Positions 16,248 to 25,007 of a stretch of 64,000 bases of DNA are shown here, piece after piece. Under the pieces are notes generated by a model. That model did not search any database. It saw only the letters and a list, made by a program, of their open reading frames with translations, and was not told the origin of the DNA. The position numbers and the translations under genes were made by a program. The DNA lies in NCBI GenBank assembly GCA_963695175.1, contig CAVOGG010000004.1:868001-932000 (forward strand), given 5' to 3'. Each line of letters opens with the position of its first letter. Within the stretch, counting starts at the first letter, position 1. The stretch is from Fodinibacter sp963695175 (GTDB taxonomy: Bacteria > Actinomycetota > Actinomycetes > Actinomycetales > Dermatophilaceae).

Positions 16248-16786
16248 CCCAGGACCAGGGGCCACCGTCCCGGCAGGGTGCTCTCACGGACGGACAAATG
16301 CACCTCATCGGGCGATGGCTGAGCGTGACGGTGGGCTTCGCCTGGCCGGTTGGCCGTCCGTCGGCGCACTTCCGAAGATGCCGCGGCAGGCGTTGTCGTC
16401 ACTCGTTGAGGACGCTCCTGACGCGTTCGGCCTCTGCTGGATCGGCGATGAAGCCCAAGGACCGAACCGTTTCGGTGGCGGAGCGGGATCGGCCACGGAT
16501 CTCTGGACTCGCGCAGAGCCCACACGTAGCTGGAGACGCGTGCCTCTCGCAGCCGAGAGGGATACGACGAGGTCGATCCGCAGACAGTCGCCCGGGTGAA
16601 GAACGTCAGGACCGCCCCTTGGACGGGCATGTTCGAACGTTCCACGAGGCGCACCGCCCTCACGTTCGACGCCTCAACGACCAGGTCCCGCGAGCAGAGC
16701 GCATCCTCCGCTCGACGTCGCCCATGGGGCTTGACGTCTGTGCCCTACGGGCGTCTACTCGCCGCGGAAGGATCGGTGGTGGTCGT
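16248..16786. other. Gene-poor stretch with coding-like scraps
   Basis: No intact gene is visible. Short stretches look coding in different frames: on the minus strand ending at TGA 16399-16401 a frame reads CGLCASPEIRGR and later VRSLGFIADPAEAERVRSVL; on the plus strand near 16555-16610 a frame reads GYDEVDPQTVARVKNV. None has a start, a ribosome site or a full length. I take these as decayed gene remnants, consistent with the integrase scraps around it. Confidence 0.45.
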
Positions 16787-17650
16787 GTGGTCAGCCCAGC
16801 TGAGTGGTGGCGTGCCGGGGAGCGAGTGGCGCTCAGGGTCGGTGGTGCTGAACGAAGGGTCTTCGTGCGACGCCTCGGCTCCGGGCCGTCGATGACCGTG
16901 CTCCATGGCTTTCCGAGCTCCTCGCACGACTGGGCGCGGGCTGCGCCGCAACTCGCCACGGAGCACGCCCTGCTGCTGCCCGACTTCCTCGGATTCGGCG
17001 CCTCTGACAAGCCGGCAGACCATGAGTACTCGTTGACGGAGCAGGCTGACCTGATCGAGGCGCTGTGGGCGCACGAGGGAGTTGTCTCGACGGTCCTGGT
17101 GGCACACGACTACGCGGTTTCGGTCACCCAGGAGCTGCTGGCGCGCCGGTCCGAGGGTGCGCTGAGCGTCGACATCGTCGCCGTCCACCTGCTCAACGGC
17201 GGGCTGTATCCGGACCTGCACCGTCCCGAGCCGATCCAGACCGCGTTGCTGGACCCAGAGCTCGGTCCCCAGATCAGCGCGGGCATCACCGAAGAAGCGC
17301 TCACCGCGGCACTCGTGCCAACGTTCGCCGACGGCTTCGACCTGGCACCGGACTGTGCAGCGATGTGGACGACCATGAGCCGCGACGACGGACACCGGCT
17401 GTTGCACCTGCTCATCCGCTACATCGTGGATCGCCGGGACAACGAGAACCGCTGGGTTCACGCTCTGGAGACGACTGACGTGCCGCTCAACTTTGTCTGG
17501 GGCATGCGCGACCCCATCTCAGGCGCCCACATGGCCGAGCGGATTCGCGAGCGCGTGCCTCACGCTCCTCTCGAGGCCCTCCATGACGTCGGGCACTGGC
17601 CACCGCTCGAGGCACCCGAGCGCACGGTGGCGGCTATCCGGGCGCACTGA
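16787..17650 (+). CDS. Alpha/beta hydrolase, MEST/haloalkane-dehalogenase-like
   Basis: 287 residues from GTG 16787. Oxyanion-side HGFPSSSHDW at 40-49, then LLPDFLGFGASDKP, nucleophile elbow VAHDYAVS with Asp108 in place of the usual Ser, LLNGGLYPDLHRP, and a C-terminal DVGHWPPLE with the catalytic His. Asp nucleophiles occur in dehalogenase and epoxide-hydrolase lineages, and the overall pattern closely resembles the MEST/PEG1 subgroup. Substrate unknown. The start is uncertain because the frame is open upstream; the region before 16787 is not protein-like. Confidence 0.88.
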   Translation: MVSPAEWWRAGERVALRVGGAERRVFVRRLGSGPSMTVLHGFPSSSHDWARAAPQLATEHALLLPDFLGFGASDKPADHEYSLTEQADLIEALWAHEGVVSTVLVAHDYAVSVTQELLARRSEGALSVDIVAVHLLNGGLYPDLHRPEPIQTALLDPELGPQISAGITEEALTAALVPTFADGFDLAPDCAAMWTTMSRDDGHRLLHLLIRYIVDRRDNENRWVHALETTDVPLNFVWGMRDPISGAHMAERIRERVPHAPLEALHDVGHWPPLEAPERTVAAIRAH

Positions 17651-17713
17651 ACAGCCGACAACTCCCCAGCAGGCGCGTGCCCGCCCAGGCATCAGGTCAT
17701 GCCGCCTACGGTG

Positions 17714-17923
17714 TCACTGGCCGGGGATGACCACGGTCCCGCATGCTTCACATCGCAAGGCATCGACGCTGTGATTGAAGAACCCTGTCGTCAGGGGGAT
17801 GCCGCCAAGGTCGCCGCCAAGGTCGCGGCCTTGTTTGAACTTCACTCCTGGCGAGCGGCCAACTACCACTCCCGCGCTCATCTGCGCGTGGCACTGAGGG
17901 CAGCTCATCTCGGGGCTGGTCAC
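17714..17923 (-). CDS. Small zinc-ribbon protein
   Basis: 69 residues. Two knuckles, CPQC near the N-terminus and CEAC near the C-terminus, enclose a conserved-looking core (GRSPGVKFKQGRDLGGDLGG), giving a single zinc ribbon of the kind found in small bacterial proteins such as the DUF6487-like group. GTG 17923 is used; an internal ATG at 17908 keeps both knuckles and may be the real start. Convergent with the hydrolase gene. Function unknown. Confidence 0.75.
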   Translation of the reverse strand: MTSPEMSCPQCHAQMSAGVVVGRSPGVKFKQGRDLGGDLGGIPLTTGFFNHSVDALRCEACGTVVIPGQ

Positions 17924-18011
17924 GTGACCGATGTTGCCAGAGCCGCTCCAGCAACGTCCGCCCCTGCCGCGTGGCGTGCGCTCGAAGACGCACGCCCATA
18001 CCGCGGAGCGC

Positions 18012-18476
18012 TCAGGTTTGCGGTTCGGTGGCCCACCAGTTCAGCGGCTGGTCGAGCTCGTCGTAGACGTTGCCGTAGAACCACTGGGCGCCTGGAGCGT
18101 CACCCACCGCTTCGCCGACAGCACGCTCAACTGCCGAGAAGCCGGCCGCAACAGGCACGGTGATGACCACGAAGGCAATGTCCTCAGGCGCCTCCACCGT
18201 CCCGCCGAGGGTGGCAAACGTTCGGCTGAGTGCGGCGAGGATGCCGGCCAGGTGTTCGCCGTGAACGAGGACGCTGAGGTTGCCCCCACGTGCGACCACC
18301 TCGAAGTCGCCGTCGTCTGCCACTGTCACGACGTCGCCCTCAGCGCAGCCCAACGCGAGGCCCGGCGTACCGAGCAAGCGGTATCCAGCGTCACCGACAT
18401 GCTCAGCGGGTACCTGCTCCAGGACCGGCTCACCGGAGGCCTTCCGGCCTGCGAGTAGGGCTACATGTCCGTGCAT
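18012..18476 (-). CDS. DUF4265 domain protein
   Basis: 154 residues from ATG 18476, with GGGAG nine bases upstream. The core YRLLGTPGLALGCAEGDVV followed by DGDFEVVARGGNLSVLVHG is the signature of DUF4265 proteins, small soluble proteins of unknown role common in actinobacteria. Longer in-frame starts up to 18620 exist, but they would translate the intergenic ATGCCGC motif and run into the integrase remnant. Monocistronic. Confidence 0.85.
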   Translation of the reverse strand: MHGHVALLAGRKASGEPVLEQVPAEHVGDAGYRLLGTPGLALGCAEGDVVTVADDGDFEVVARGGNLSVLVHGEHLAGILAALSRTFATLGGTVEAPEDIAFVVITVPVAAGFSAVERAVGEAVGDAPGAQWFYGNVYDELDQPLNWWATEPQT

Positions 18477-18596
18477 GGTCCGGAGTCTCCCATCGGCAGT
18501 GCGTCGCCACGACGTGTCCGCCCATGCCGCGACCCGCGCGGTCGACTCAGGCACGGTGACGACCTGCACGACTGTGGCACGAAAGGCAGGTGCGTC

Positions 18597-18750
18597 GTGA
18601 GTGGTCGGAGCCGTCGACACGGCTTCAGCTACGTGTGAAAGCTGCCCCTCGGGGTCGGTGGCATGGGAGCTACCTGGGGCCAGACCCGGTGAGGCGGCCG
18701 GCTCCCCACACCTTCGGCGCCAAGGTCGAGGCCGAGGGATGGCTGGGTGG
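18597..18750 (+). pseudogene. Tyrosine-recombinase 5' remnant, copy C
   Basis: The first frame from GTG 18597 reads SGRSRRHGFSYV and then meets an in-frame TGA; after a shift near 18645-18655 another frame reads GRWHGSYLGPDPVRRPAPHT then FGAKVEAEGWL. Together they match the arm-binding N-terminus of tyrosine integrases and overlap copies A and B, with copy C extending furthest into the gene. One stop and at least one frameshift make it dead. Confidence 0.78.
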
Positions 18751-18825
18751 GCGCCGCGGGAGAGGTCGCCCCTGTTCGAGGGTGCTTGCGTCGGCTCGGC
18801 GGGACGAGCAGGTCGTCGGGGAGCA

Positions 18826-18870
18826 CGGAGAAGTCCCCGACCGCTGCAGGTGCGGTCAGGGACTTCTCCG
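18826..18870 (-). terminator. Strong hairpin after the repeat-protein gene
   Basis: 18-bp stem with one mismatch: left arm 18826-18843, right arm 18853-18870, 9-base loop. It lies 12 bases beyond the stop codon of the minus-strand gene ending at 18882. No U-tract, as is usual for actinobacterial hairpin terminators. Confidence 0.75.
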
Positions 18871-18881
18871 AGGTGCCCGGC

Positions 18882-19418
18882 TCAGTCGTCGGACCCGTGG
18901 CCGCCCGAGTCGTCGGCGCTGCTGTCGTCCGAGCCATGGCCCGAGCTGTCGGACCCGGAGCCCGAGTTGTCGTCACCGGTGCGCGGCCGGTCGCCGCCGT
19001 GGTCGTCGCCGGGCGGGTCGTCGGAGACGCCGGCCGGGCGGTTGCCGCCGTGGTCGTCGCCGGGCGGGTCGTCGGAGACGCCGGCCGGGCGGTTGCCGCC
19101 GTGGTCGTCGCCGGGCGGGTCGTCGGAGACGCCGGCCGGGCGGTTGCCGCCGTGGTCGTCGCCGGGCGGGTCGTCGGAGACCCCGGCCGGGCGGTTGCCG
19201 CCGTGGTCGTCGCCGGGCGGGTCGTCGGAGACCCCGGCCGGGCGGTTGCCGCCGTGGTCGTCGACGGTTGGGCTGGGCGTGGCGTGGGTGGTCGTCGACG
19301 CGGACGTGGGCGACGTCAGGGGCTGTCGCTGGGCGAACGAGGCGTTGCCGAGCAGGCCGACCGCGGCCGGCACGGTGATGGCGATTCCGGCAGCCAGGGC
19401 GATGAGGGGGCGGCGCAT
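18882..19418 (-). CDS. Small secreted protein with 17-residue tandem repeats
   Basis: 178 residues from ATG 19418 (AAAGGA seven bases upstream). A signal peptide (RRPLIALAAGIAITVPAAVG, cleavage near ASFA-Q) leads into a low-complexity, acidic mature protein: five identical copies of DDHGGNRPAGVSDDPPG, one degenerate copy, then an Asp/Ser/Gly/His-rich tail. The Asp- and His-rich units could bind divalent metal; this is inference. It follows the secreted-protein gene at 19451-19855 by 32 bases, so the two probably form one transcript ending at the hairpin at 18826-18870. Confidence 0.82.
   Translation of the reverse strand: MRRPLIALAAGIAITVPAAVGLLGNASFAQRQPLTSPTSASTTTHATPSPTVDDHGGNRPAGVSDDPPGDDHGGNRPAGVSDDPPGDDHGGNRPAGVSDDPPGDDHGGNRPAGVSDDPPGDDHGGNRPAGVSDDPPGDDHGGDRPRTGDDNSGSGSDSSGHGSDDSSADDSGGHGSDD
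18991..19263. repeat. 51-bp tandem repeat inside secreted-protein gene
   Basis: Five near-identical 51-bp units spaced exactly 51 bp apart (the GGAGAC marker falls at 19023, 19074, 19125, 19176, 19227), plus a degenerate sixth unit. Two units share a G-to-C change, the others are identical, which indicates recent duplication or gene conversion. The unit length is a multiple of three, so copy number can change without breaking the frame. Confidence 0.95.
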
Positions 19419-19450
19419 GATGGTGTCCTTTCGAGTGGGGAGTGTGGGGG

Positions 19451-19855
19451 TCAGCCGGGGAAGACCAGGCGGGCCGAGCAGGTCTGGCCGGATGCCGGGT
19501 GCTTGGCGAAGGCGGTGATGGTGTCGGTGCCGGCCCGGTTGGCGATCCGGCGCGCGACCTCGAACGAGCCGCTGGGGGCCAGCGTGCGAGCGGTGCCTGA
19601 GTGGACGAGCACGCGGTTGTCCCTCAGCTGCACCGACCAGGTCTGGCCGACCCGGTTGGAGTCGACTTGGAACTCGACCTCGACTCGACCGTTGTCGGTC
19701 TTGGCCTTCAGCTTCCAGGTGGCGCCCTGGCTGCAGGTGCCCGACTTGCGGACCTCGGTGCCCTTTGCCAAGGCCGCCGGGGCAGCGGTGGCGACGAGGG
19801 CACCGGTGAGGGCGATCGCGACGAGGGTGCTGCGGCTGGTGCTGAGGCGGGTCAT
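19451..19855 (-). CDS. Small secreted protein
   Basis: 134 residues from ATG 19855, with GGAGG five bases upstream. Signal peptide at 1-30 (LVAIALTGALVATAAPAALA), then a beta-rich domain of about 100 residues with two cysteines (SGTCSQGATW and SGQTCSARLVF) that could form one disulphide. No family recognised. First gene of a likely two-gene unit with the tandem-repeat secreted protein. Confidence 0.82.
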   Translation of the reverse strand: MTRLSTSRSTLVAIALTGALVATAAPAALAKGTEVRKSGTCSQGATWKLKAKTDNGRVEVEFQVDSNRVGQTWSVQLRDNRVLVHSGTARTLAPSGSFEVARRIANRAGTDTITAFAKHPASGQTCSARLVFPG

Positions 19856-20433
19856 GTCGTCCTCCGAGGTCCGGTCTGCCGGTGGGTCCGGCTTGGTGTG
19901 GTCACACCTTGGGCCCGCCGGATGGACGGCCGCCATCGCCCCTTGGTCCTAGTACTCCGGCGCAGATTCCCGGCCACCTGGCGCGAGTTCCGGACGGACT
20001 CACAGCGGCTCGTGCCGGTGGCGTGCGCGCGGGACGTGTCGTACACGGGACGGGCCCAGCACGGGCTCACGGTTTCTCGCAGGTCTTCGGGCACCGAGGG
20101 TCCGGCAGGGACATGTCGGCCAGCCCATGGTGGAAGGTCGTAGTACCGGCGCTGGATGGGGGTGCGTGTGCGGGCGCGGCTCCACGGGTGGCCAAGGGCG
20201 GCGTTGCTCGTGGTGGGCGCCGTGCGACCGGGACAGGGCCGAACTGCTCTGTTCGTCAGGTGACCCCCATTTCCGCGATACCCCATGCTGCGGCCGTCTG
20301 GCGTGATAAACAGGTTCTCGCAGCGGGGCTCTCGTGGGGGCGTGTCCAGTCCCGTTGCCGTGGGGGCCCCTTCTGCGAATGGCCCTCTCTTGAGCGGGGC
20401 CGCTGGTTGCCACGCCGCACGAACAGGACACAG
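19856..20433. other. Divergent intergenic region
   Basis: 578 bp between a minus-strand secreted-protein gene and the plus-strand nuclease-fold gene. Open frames cross it but none has protein-like composition or a ribosome site. It must hold both promoters; I see no clear core promoter pair, no RNA gene and no obvious riboswitch fold. Confidence 0.5.
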
Positions 20434-21492
20434 ATGACCTCGCGAACCGCCCGCCACGCCCTTGCGTACTTCGTCGCATCCGCCGCAGTCGCCGTCGCCG
20501 GCTTGATGGCCGACACCGCAACGGCCGGCGCCACCACCGCGCCGAACACCGATGTGAAGGTCGCCTCGTTCAACCTGTCCTCTCTGGCCTTCGATGCCCA
20601 GGCCAGCGGCGAGCACCGCACCTGGCGCGTGCGACGGCCCGTCATCGTCTCCCAGGTGCTACGGAACCGCCCCGACGCCCTCGGTGTCCAGGAAGCCAAC
20701 CAGTCGAGCAGCTACAAGGCGAGCGTCAACTACGGCCCCAACCAGTACCTGGATCTCAAGGGGGCGCTGGCCGCCAAGGGCGGCCACTACGCGCTGACGA
20801 ACGCCAACGCCTACAACTGCGTGAACCCAGTGAGCAGCTACAACTGCGTCTACAAGTACCAAGGCGCCTCCCAGGACGACCGGATCCTCTACAACACCGA
20901 CACCGTCACCCTGGTCAAGCAGGGGTCGGTGAAGTTCAAGGCCCAGACTCCGGGGAAGAACCCTCGGTACCTCGCGTGGGCGATCCTCAGGATGAAGGCC
21001 ACCGGCAAGCAGTTCTTCTTCACCAACACCCACCTCGACCCGTACACCGTCTCGGTCCGCCGAGCCGAGTGGGACGAGGTGATCGCCAACACCAAGCGGC
21101 TGGCCGGCACCCTCCCTGTGGTGTCGGTCGGGGACTACAACACCTCCAAGTTCTCCACCTACGCCGCGACCTACCTGCCGAGGATGAAGGCTGCGGGCTA
21201 CGGCGACGTCCTGGGCCAGACGTACGCGACATCGCTGTCGCGGCCCCGTGCAGCGATCGTGGACCGAGCATGGGTGAACTCGTTCAACGGCTACCGCCGC
21301 GACGCCCGCGTCTACTCCTACGAGGACGCCCAGAACAAGATCGGCAACAACATCGACTGGATCTTCGCCACCAACGCGCTGCCGGTGAAGAAGTGGCTGA
21401 CCGACGCCCCAGTGGACCGGACCACGTTCCAGCTCGTGGGTGTCATCCCCTCCGACCACTTTCTCATCCAGGCGACCCTCACCCTGAAGTAG
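20434..21492 (+). CDS. Secreted endonuclease/exonuclease/phosphatase-family protein
   Basis: 352 residues from ATG 20434 (AGGAC five bases upstream). Signal peptide at about 1-32. The DNase I-like fold is shown by ASFNL (strand 1), the metal-binding Glu in GVQEAN, FFTNTHLDP with the catalytic His, SVGDYNTS, and SDHFLI near the C-terminus. Such secreted enzymes can be nucleases or phosphodiesterases/sphingomyelinase-like; the substrate cannot be told. Two closely spaced Cys (NAYNC...SSYNC) may form a disulphide. Monocistronic. Confidence 0.92.
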   Translation: MTSRTARHALAYFVASAAVAVAGLMADTATAGATTAPNTDVKVASFNLSSLAFDAQASGEHRTWRVRRPVIVSQVLRNRPDALGVQEANQSSSYKASVNYGPNQYLDLKGALAAKGGHYALTNANAYNCVNPVSSYNCVYKYQGASQDDRILYNTDTVTLVKQGSVKFKAQTPGKNPRYLAWAILRMKATGKQFFFTNTHLDPYTVSVRRAEWDEVIANTKRLAGTLPVVSVGDYNTSKFSTYAATYLPRMKAAGYGDVLGQTYATSLSRPRAAIVDRAWVNSFNGYRRDARVYSYEDAQNKIGNNIDWIFATNALPVKKWLTDAPVDRTTFQLVGVIPSDHFLIQATLTLK

Positions 21493-21617
21493 CCACCGGG
21501 ACCGCCGAGCAGGCGGACCCGGGCCGGGCGCCACTGCGGGCGACAGTGGATGGTGGCGAAGCGATGGCGGGAGCGCCTGGCCCAGCCGGGGTCCTCGCAG
21601 GGCGGCTGTACCGAAAC

Positions 21618-22184
21618 TCAGGCGGGGTGTCGGACCGCGTGGCGGACATAAAGCACGCCGTTGTCGAGTCGTCGGTGGTCCAGCAGCTCGAGGTCGAGCC
21701 GGACGCCTCGAGGCAGCGCCGGCTTGCCGCCGCCGACGAGGACCGGGCACAGCAGCAGCACGCACTCGTCGACCAGGCCGTGTCGGAAGGCTTCGGCCGC
21801 GATCGCCGCGCCTCCGATGCTCAGGTCCGAGCCGGAGGCCTTCTTGAGCGCTCGTACCGCCTCGGGGTCGAACTGCCGCTCGATCCTCGTGCGCGCGGTC
21901 GACACGTCGGTGAGTGAGGTGGAGTAGACGACCTTGTCGGCGTCACGCCAGATCCCGGCGTACTCGCGGACCACTGGGGGCTCGTTCGTCAACCAGTCGT
22001 CCCTCTCCCACACGCGCATCGCCTCGTACATGCGTCGCCCGTACAGCGACGTGCCGATGTGCCGCTCGTGCTCGTTCCAGAACGCGTGCATGTCCTCGCC
22101 CGGCACGGACCAGTCGAACGAACCAGTCTCGTCCTCGAGGAAGCCGTCGAGTGAGATGTTGGCCGCGTAGATCAGCTTGCCCAT
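21618..22184 (-). CDS. DHFR-fold reductase (RibD C-terminal-like)
   Basis: 188 residues from ATG 22184, with GGAGGG six bases upstream. The sequence opens IYAANISLDGFLED, then LYGRRMYEAM, and near the end LSIGGAAIAAEAFRHGLVDE and LCPVLVGGG, the pattern of the dihydrofolate-reductase/RibD C-terminal family. These single-domain proteins are widespread in actinobacteria and usually uncharacterised NADPH reductases. Convergent with the secreted nuclease-fold gene. Confidence 0.93.
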   Translation of the reverse strand: MGKLIYAANISLDGFLEDETGSFDWSVPGEDMHAFWNEHERHIGTSLYGRRMYEAMRVWERDDWLTNEPPVVREYAGIWRDADKVVYSTSLTDVSTARTRIERQFDPEAVRALKKASGSDLSIGGAAIAAEAFRHGLVDECVLLLCPVLVGGGKPALPRGVRLDLELLDHRRLDNGVLYVRHAVRHPA

Positions 22185-22847
22185 GGAAACCCTCCGCCCA
22201 GACCCGGGCAACAGCGTGCGACGTCACACACGCACAGTCAAGAGGATCGACAACGACATCGATGAACCCGCCGCGAAGAGAAGGCGCCACGGCGCCCCGC
22301 CCACTGTTCCGGGCCCAGCGCGAAGCGAGCTGGGACATTCCCTCCGCACGTGCAGCCGAGTCGGTCGTCGTCGACATGGTCGCGGCTCTGGAACGAGATG
22401 GTTGGCCGCTGCTGGACAGGCTGCTCGACCGCACCGCGTTCCTGGACCACTTGCGCTCCGTCGGGCTGCGGTGTCGTGTCCTGCCGCTCCATGATGGGGC
22501 ACGTGGTCACCGACATCGATCTCGAGATCTTCGTGCACTACGGCTTCGTGACTCTCCAGGGGATCGAACGAGCCCGCCGACCTGCTCGGGGCGCGTCAAG
22601 GCCAGGCCAATGGGATCTGTGGCGCCCAGGCCGCTGGGCGGCTGCAGCATGGTCACCGGCACGCACACGGGAAGCGTCGCCTTCGGTGTCGAGATCCACG
22701 AGGAGCCTCCCGTGGTTGACGCGGTGGACCTGTCCCGGCACCCCGATGAGCCGGGGAGCGACCCCCGGGTGACTGACTGCATGTCGCCAGGCGCACCCAG
22801 GCTCCGTCGCGCGGCAGCTGCATCGCGGGTGCTGCGCAGGCCCTCGG
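22185..22847. other. Gene-poor stretch with possible decayed genes
   Basis: No complete gene. Plus-strand scraps look coding: 22340-22480 reads DMVAALERDGWPLLDRLLDR with no start or end, and from GTG 22503 another frame reads VTDIDLEIFVHYGFVTLQG, resembling the first residues of phytanoyl-CoA-dioxygenase-type proteins, then loses sense. I take these as truncated remnants. No promoter, RNA or repeat is recognised. Confidence 0.4.
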
Positions 22848-23417
22848 TCAGGCGTGACGGCGGCGCCACTCATCGGCCAGGAGCGCGTAGCTGTAGCCGT
22901 CCATCCACTCCCCGGATGGGTGCAGCGCGTCCTTCACGGTGTGCGCTTCTCGGCGCATGCCGACACGTTCCATCAACCGGTGCGAAGCGATGTTGGCGGC
23001 GAAGCAGCTCGCGGTCACTCGGTGCAGACCCATGTCGTGGAAGCAGATCCGCAGCGCCGCCTCGACGGCCTCCGTGGCGTAGCCCTTTCCGGTTTCCTCC
23101 GGTCGCAGGGCCCAGCCGAGCTCGGCCTGCGCCCCACGCGCCTGCGAGGCGAGCTGGGGAGGAGCCCACGCGTCCCCGACCTTGACCATGAGGTCGCCGA
23201 TGATCGCGCCATCTCGTTCGACCATCAGCAGGAGGTCGAGTCGTTCGGGCGCGGCGAACCTGGCCGGGAAGCCCTCGGGCGGGGCGCCGATCCACTCGGA
23301 GACAGTGGGCAGGCGTCGGTAGGACAGGACGGCATCCGCGTCGTCGGCCCTTGCTCGTCGCAGCGTCAACCGCGCCGTGGACACCGGCCATGCAACGTCG
23401 TCGAGCGCTCTGGGCAC
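22848..23417 (-). CDS. GNAT-family N-acetyltransferase
   Basis: 189 residues, RimJ/RimL-like subgroup: TARLTLRRARADDADAVL at the N-terminus, GDLMVKVGDAW, the acetyl-CoA pyrophosphate loop RPEETGKGYATEAVEAALR, then ASCFAANIASHRLMERVGM and a short C-terminal strand. This pattern is typical of acetylation of amines on small molecules or protein N-termini; substrate unknown. Start GTG 23417 lacks a ribosome site; a GTG at 23384 would also leave the whole domain intact. Confidence 0.92.
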   Translation of the reverse strand: MPRALDDVAWPVSTARLTLRRARADDADAVLSYRRLPTVSEWIGAPPEGFPARFAAPERLDLLLMVERDGAIIGDLMVKVGDAWAPPQLASQARGAQAELGWALRPEETGKGYATEAVEAALRICFHDMGLHRVTASCFAANIASHRLMERVGMRREAHTVKDALHPSGEWMDGYSYALLADEWRRRHA

Positions 23418-23554
23418 GGTTCATGGTGACCTACGCGATCGCCCGGAGGTACCGGTCGCGCCGGGGTCCGGGTGCGTCAGATCGGGGGGCTGTGCAGGGC
23501 CGGCCGGCGCGATGGCCGCACCCTCGTCGCCGTGCAGAGATGGAAAAGGAGGCC

Positions 23555-23574
23555 TTGACAAGAATTGTTGTCAA
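23555..23574. promoter_or_regulatory. Palindromic operator of the ArsR-type regulator
   Basis: TTGACAAGAATTGTTGTCAA is a 20-bp palindrome broken only at one symmetric pair. It starts with a TTGACA that could be a -35 box and lies 15 bases before the regulator's ATG, the place expected for an autorepressor site. Confidence 0.75.
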
Positions 23575-23589
23575 TGGCACGGTGGCGTC

Positions 23590-24164
<575 letters not shown>

Positions 24165-24168
<4 letters not shown>

Positions 24169-24995
24169 GTACCACCCCGAACGTCCCGTACCGCCTGGAG
24201 TTCAGCGTCGAGGTGCCCGGCACCCCGGAGCAGGTCTGGCAGGCCATCGCCACCGCCAAGGGCATGAGCGCGTGGTTCCTGCCCACCGAGATGGAGGAGC
24301 GCGAGGGCGGCTCCCTGCACATCTCCATGGGCCCCGGGATGGGTTCGGACGGCCGGATCACCGGCTGGGACCCGCCGCGCCGCATCGCCTACGAGGAGGA
24401 CTGGGCCGCCCTCATGGGCAAGGACCCGGAGGCGCTCAGCCCGTTGACGTCGGAGTTCCTCGTCGAGGCGCGGTCCGGCGGCACCTGCATCGTGCGCGTC
24501 ACCAGCAGCGGCTTCGGGACCGGCGCCGACTGGGAGTCGGAGTTCTGGGCCGACATGGGCTCCAGCTGGATGCCGTTCTTCGACAACCTGCGCCTCTACC
24601 TGTCGCGCTTCCCGGGCCAGGAGGCCACCCGGCTCGAGGTCACCGCCTCGCACCCGGGCGATGCGGAGGCGCTCTGGTCGACCCTGCACGACGCGCTCGG
24701 GCTGGGCGAGGAGGGTGCGACGGTCGACATCCGCGGCACCACGGGCAGGGTCGAGCGGGTCGGCGCGCGGCAGGCCTTGATCCGGCTCCATGCGCCGGTG
24801 CCCGGGATGCTCAGCGTCTTCACGCACGGCGAGGGCAGCGGCAAGGCGACCGCGGGCGCACGGGCGTACCTGTTCTCGGCCGACGCGGCGGAGTACGTGC
24901 GGCGTGAGGAGCCGGCCTGGCAGGACTGGCTGCAGGGGCTCTCCAGCCGGCCCGATCCTCTGCACGGAACCGCCCGCACGTCAGTGACCCGATGA
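24165..24995 (+). CDS. SRPBCC / AHSA1-like protein
   Basis: 276 residues. Residues 10-150 form a START/AHSA1-type lipid-binding fold: YRLEFSVEVPGTPEQVWQAI, MSAWFLPTEMEE, GRITGWDPPRRIAYEEDW and the C-terminal long helix SSWMPFFDNLRLYLSRF. A second, less typical ~110-residue region follows (GATVDIRGTTGRV onward). The ATG overlaps the stop of the ArsR-type gene, so both are made together. Family members bind small hydrophobic ligands or aid detoxification; the ligand here is unknown. Confidence 0.9.
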
Positions 24996-25007
24996 GGGAG
25001 GACGGTG

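Noticed and set aside
18991..19263. CRISPR-like regular repeats
   Set aside because: Units are contiguous 51-bp in-frame repeats with no unique spacers, inside a coding sequence; this is a protein repeat, not a CRISPR array.
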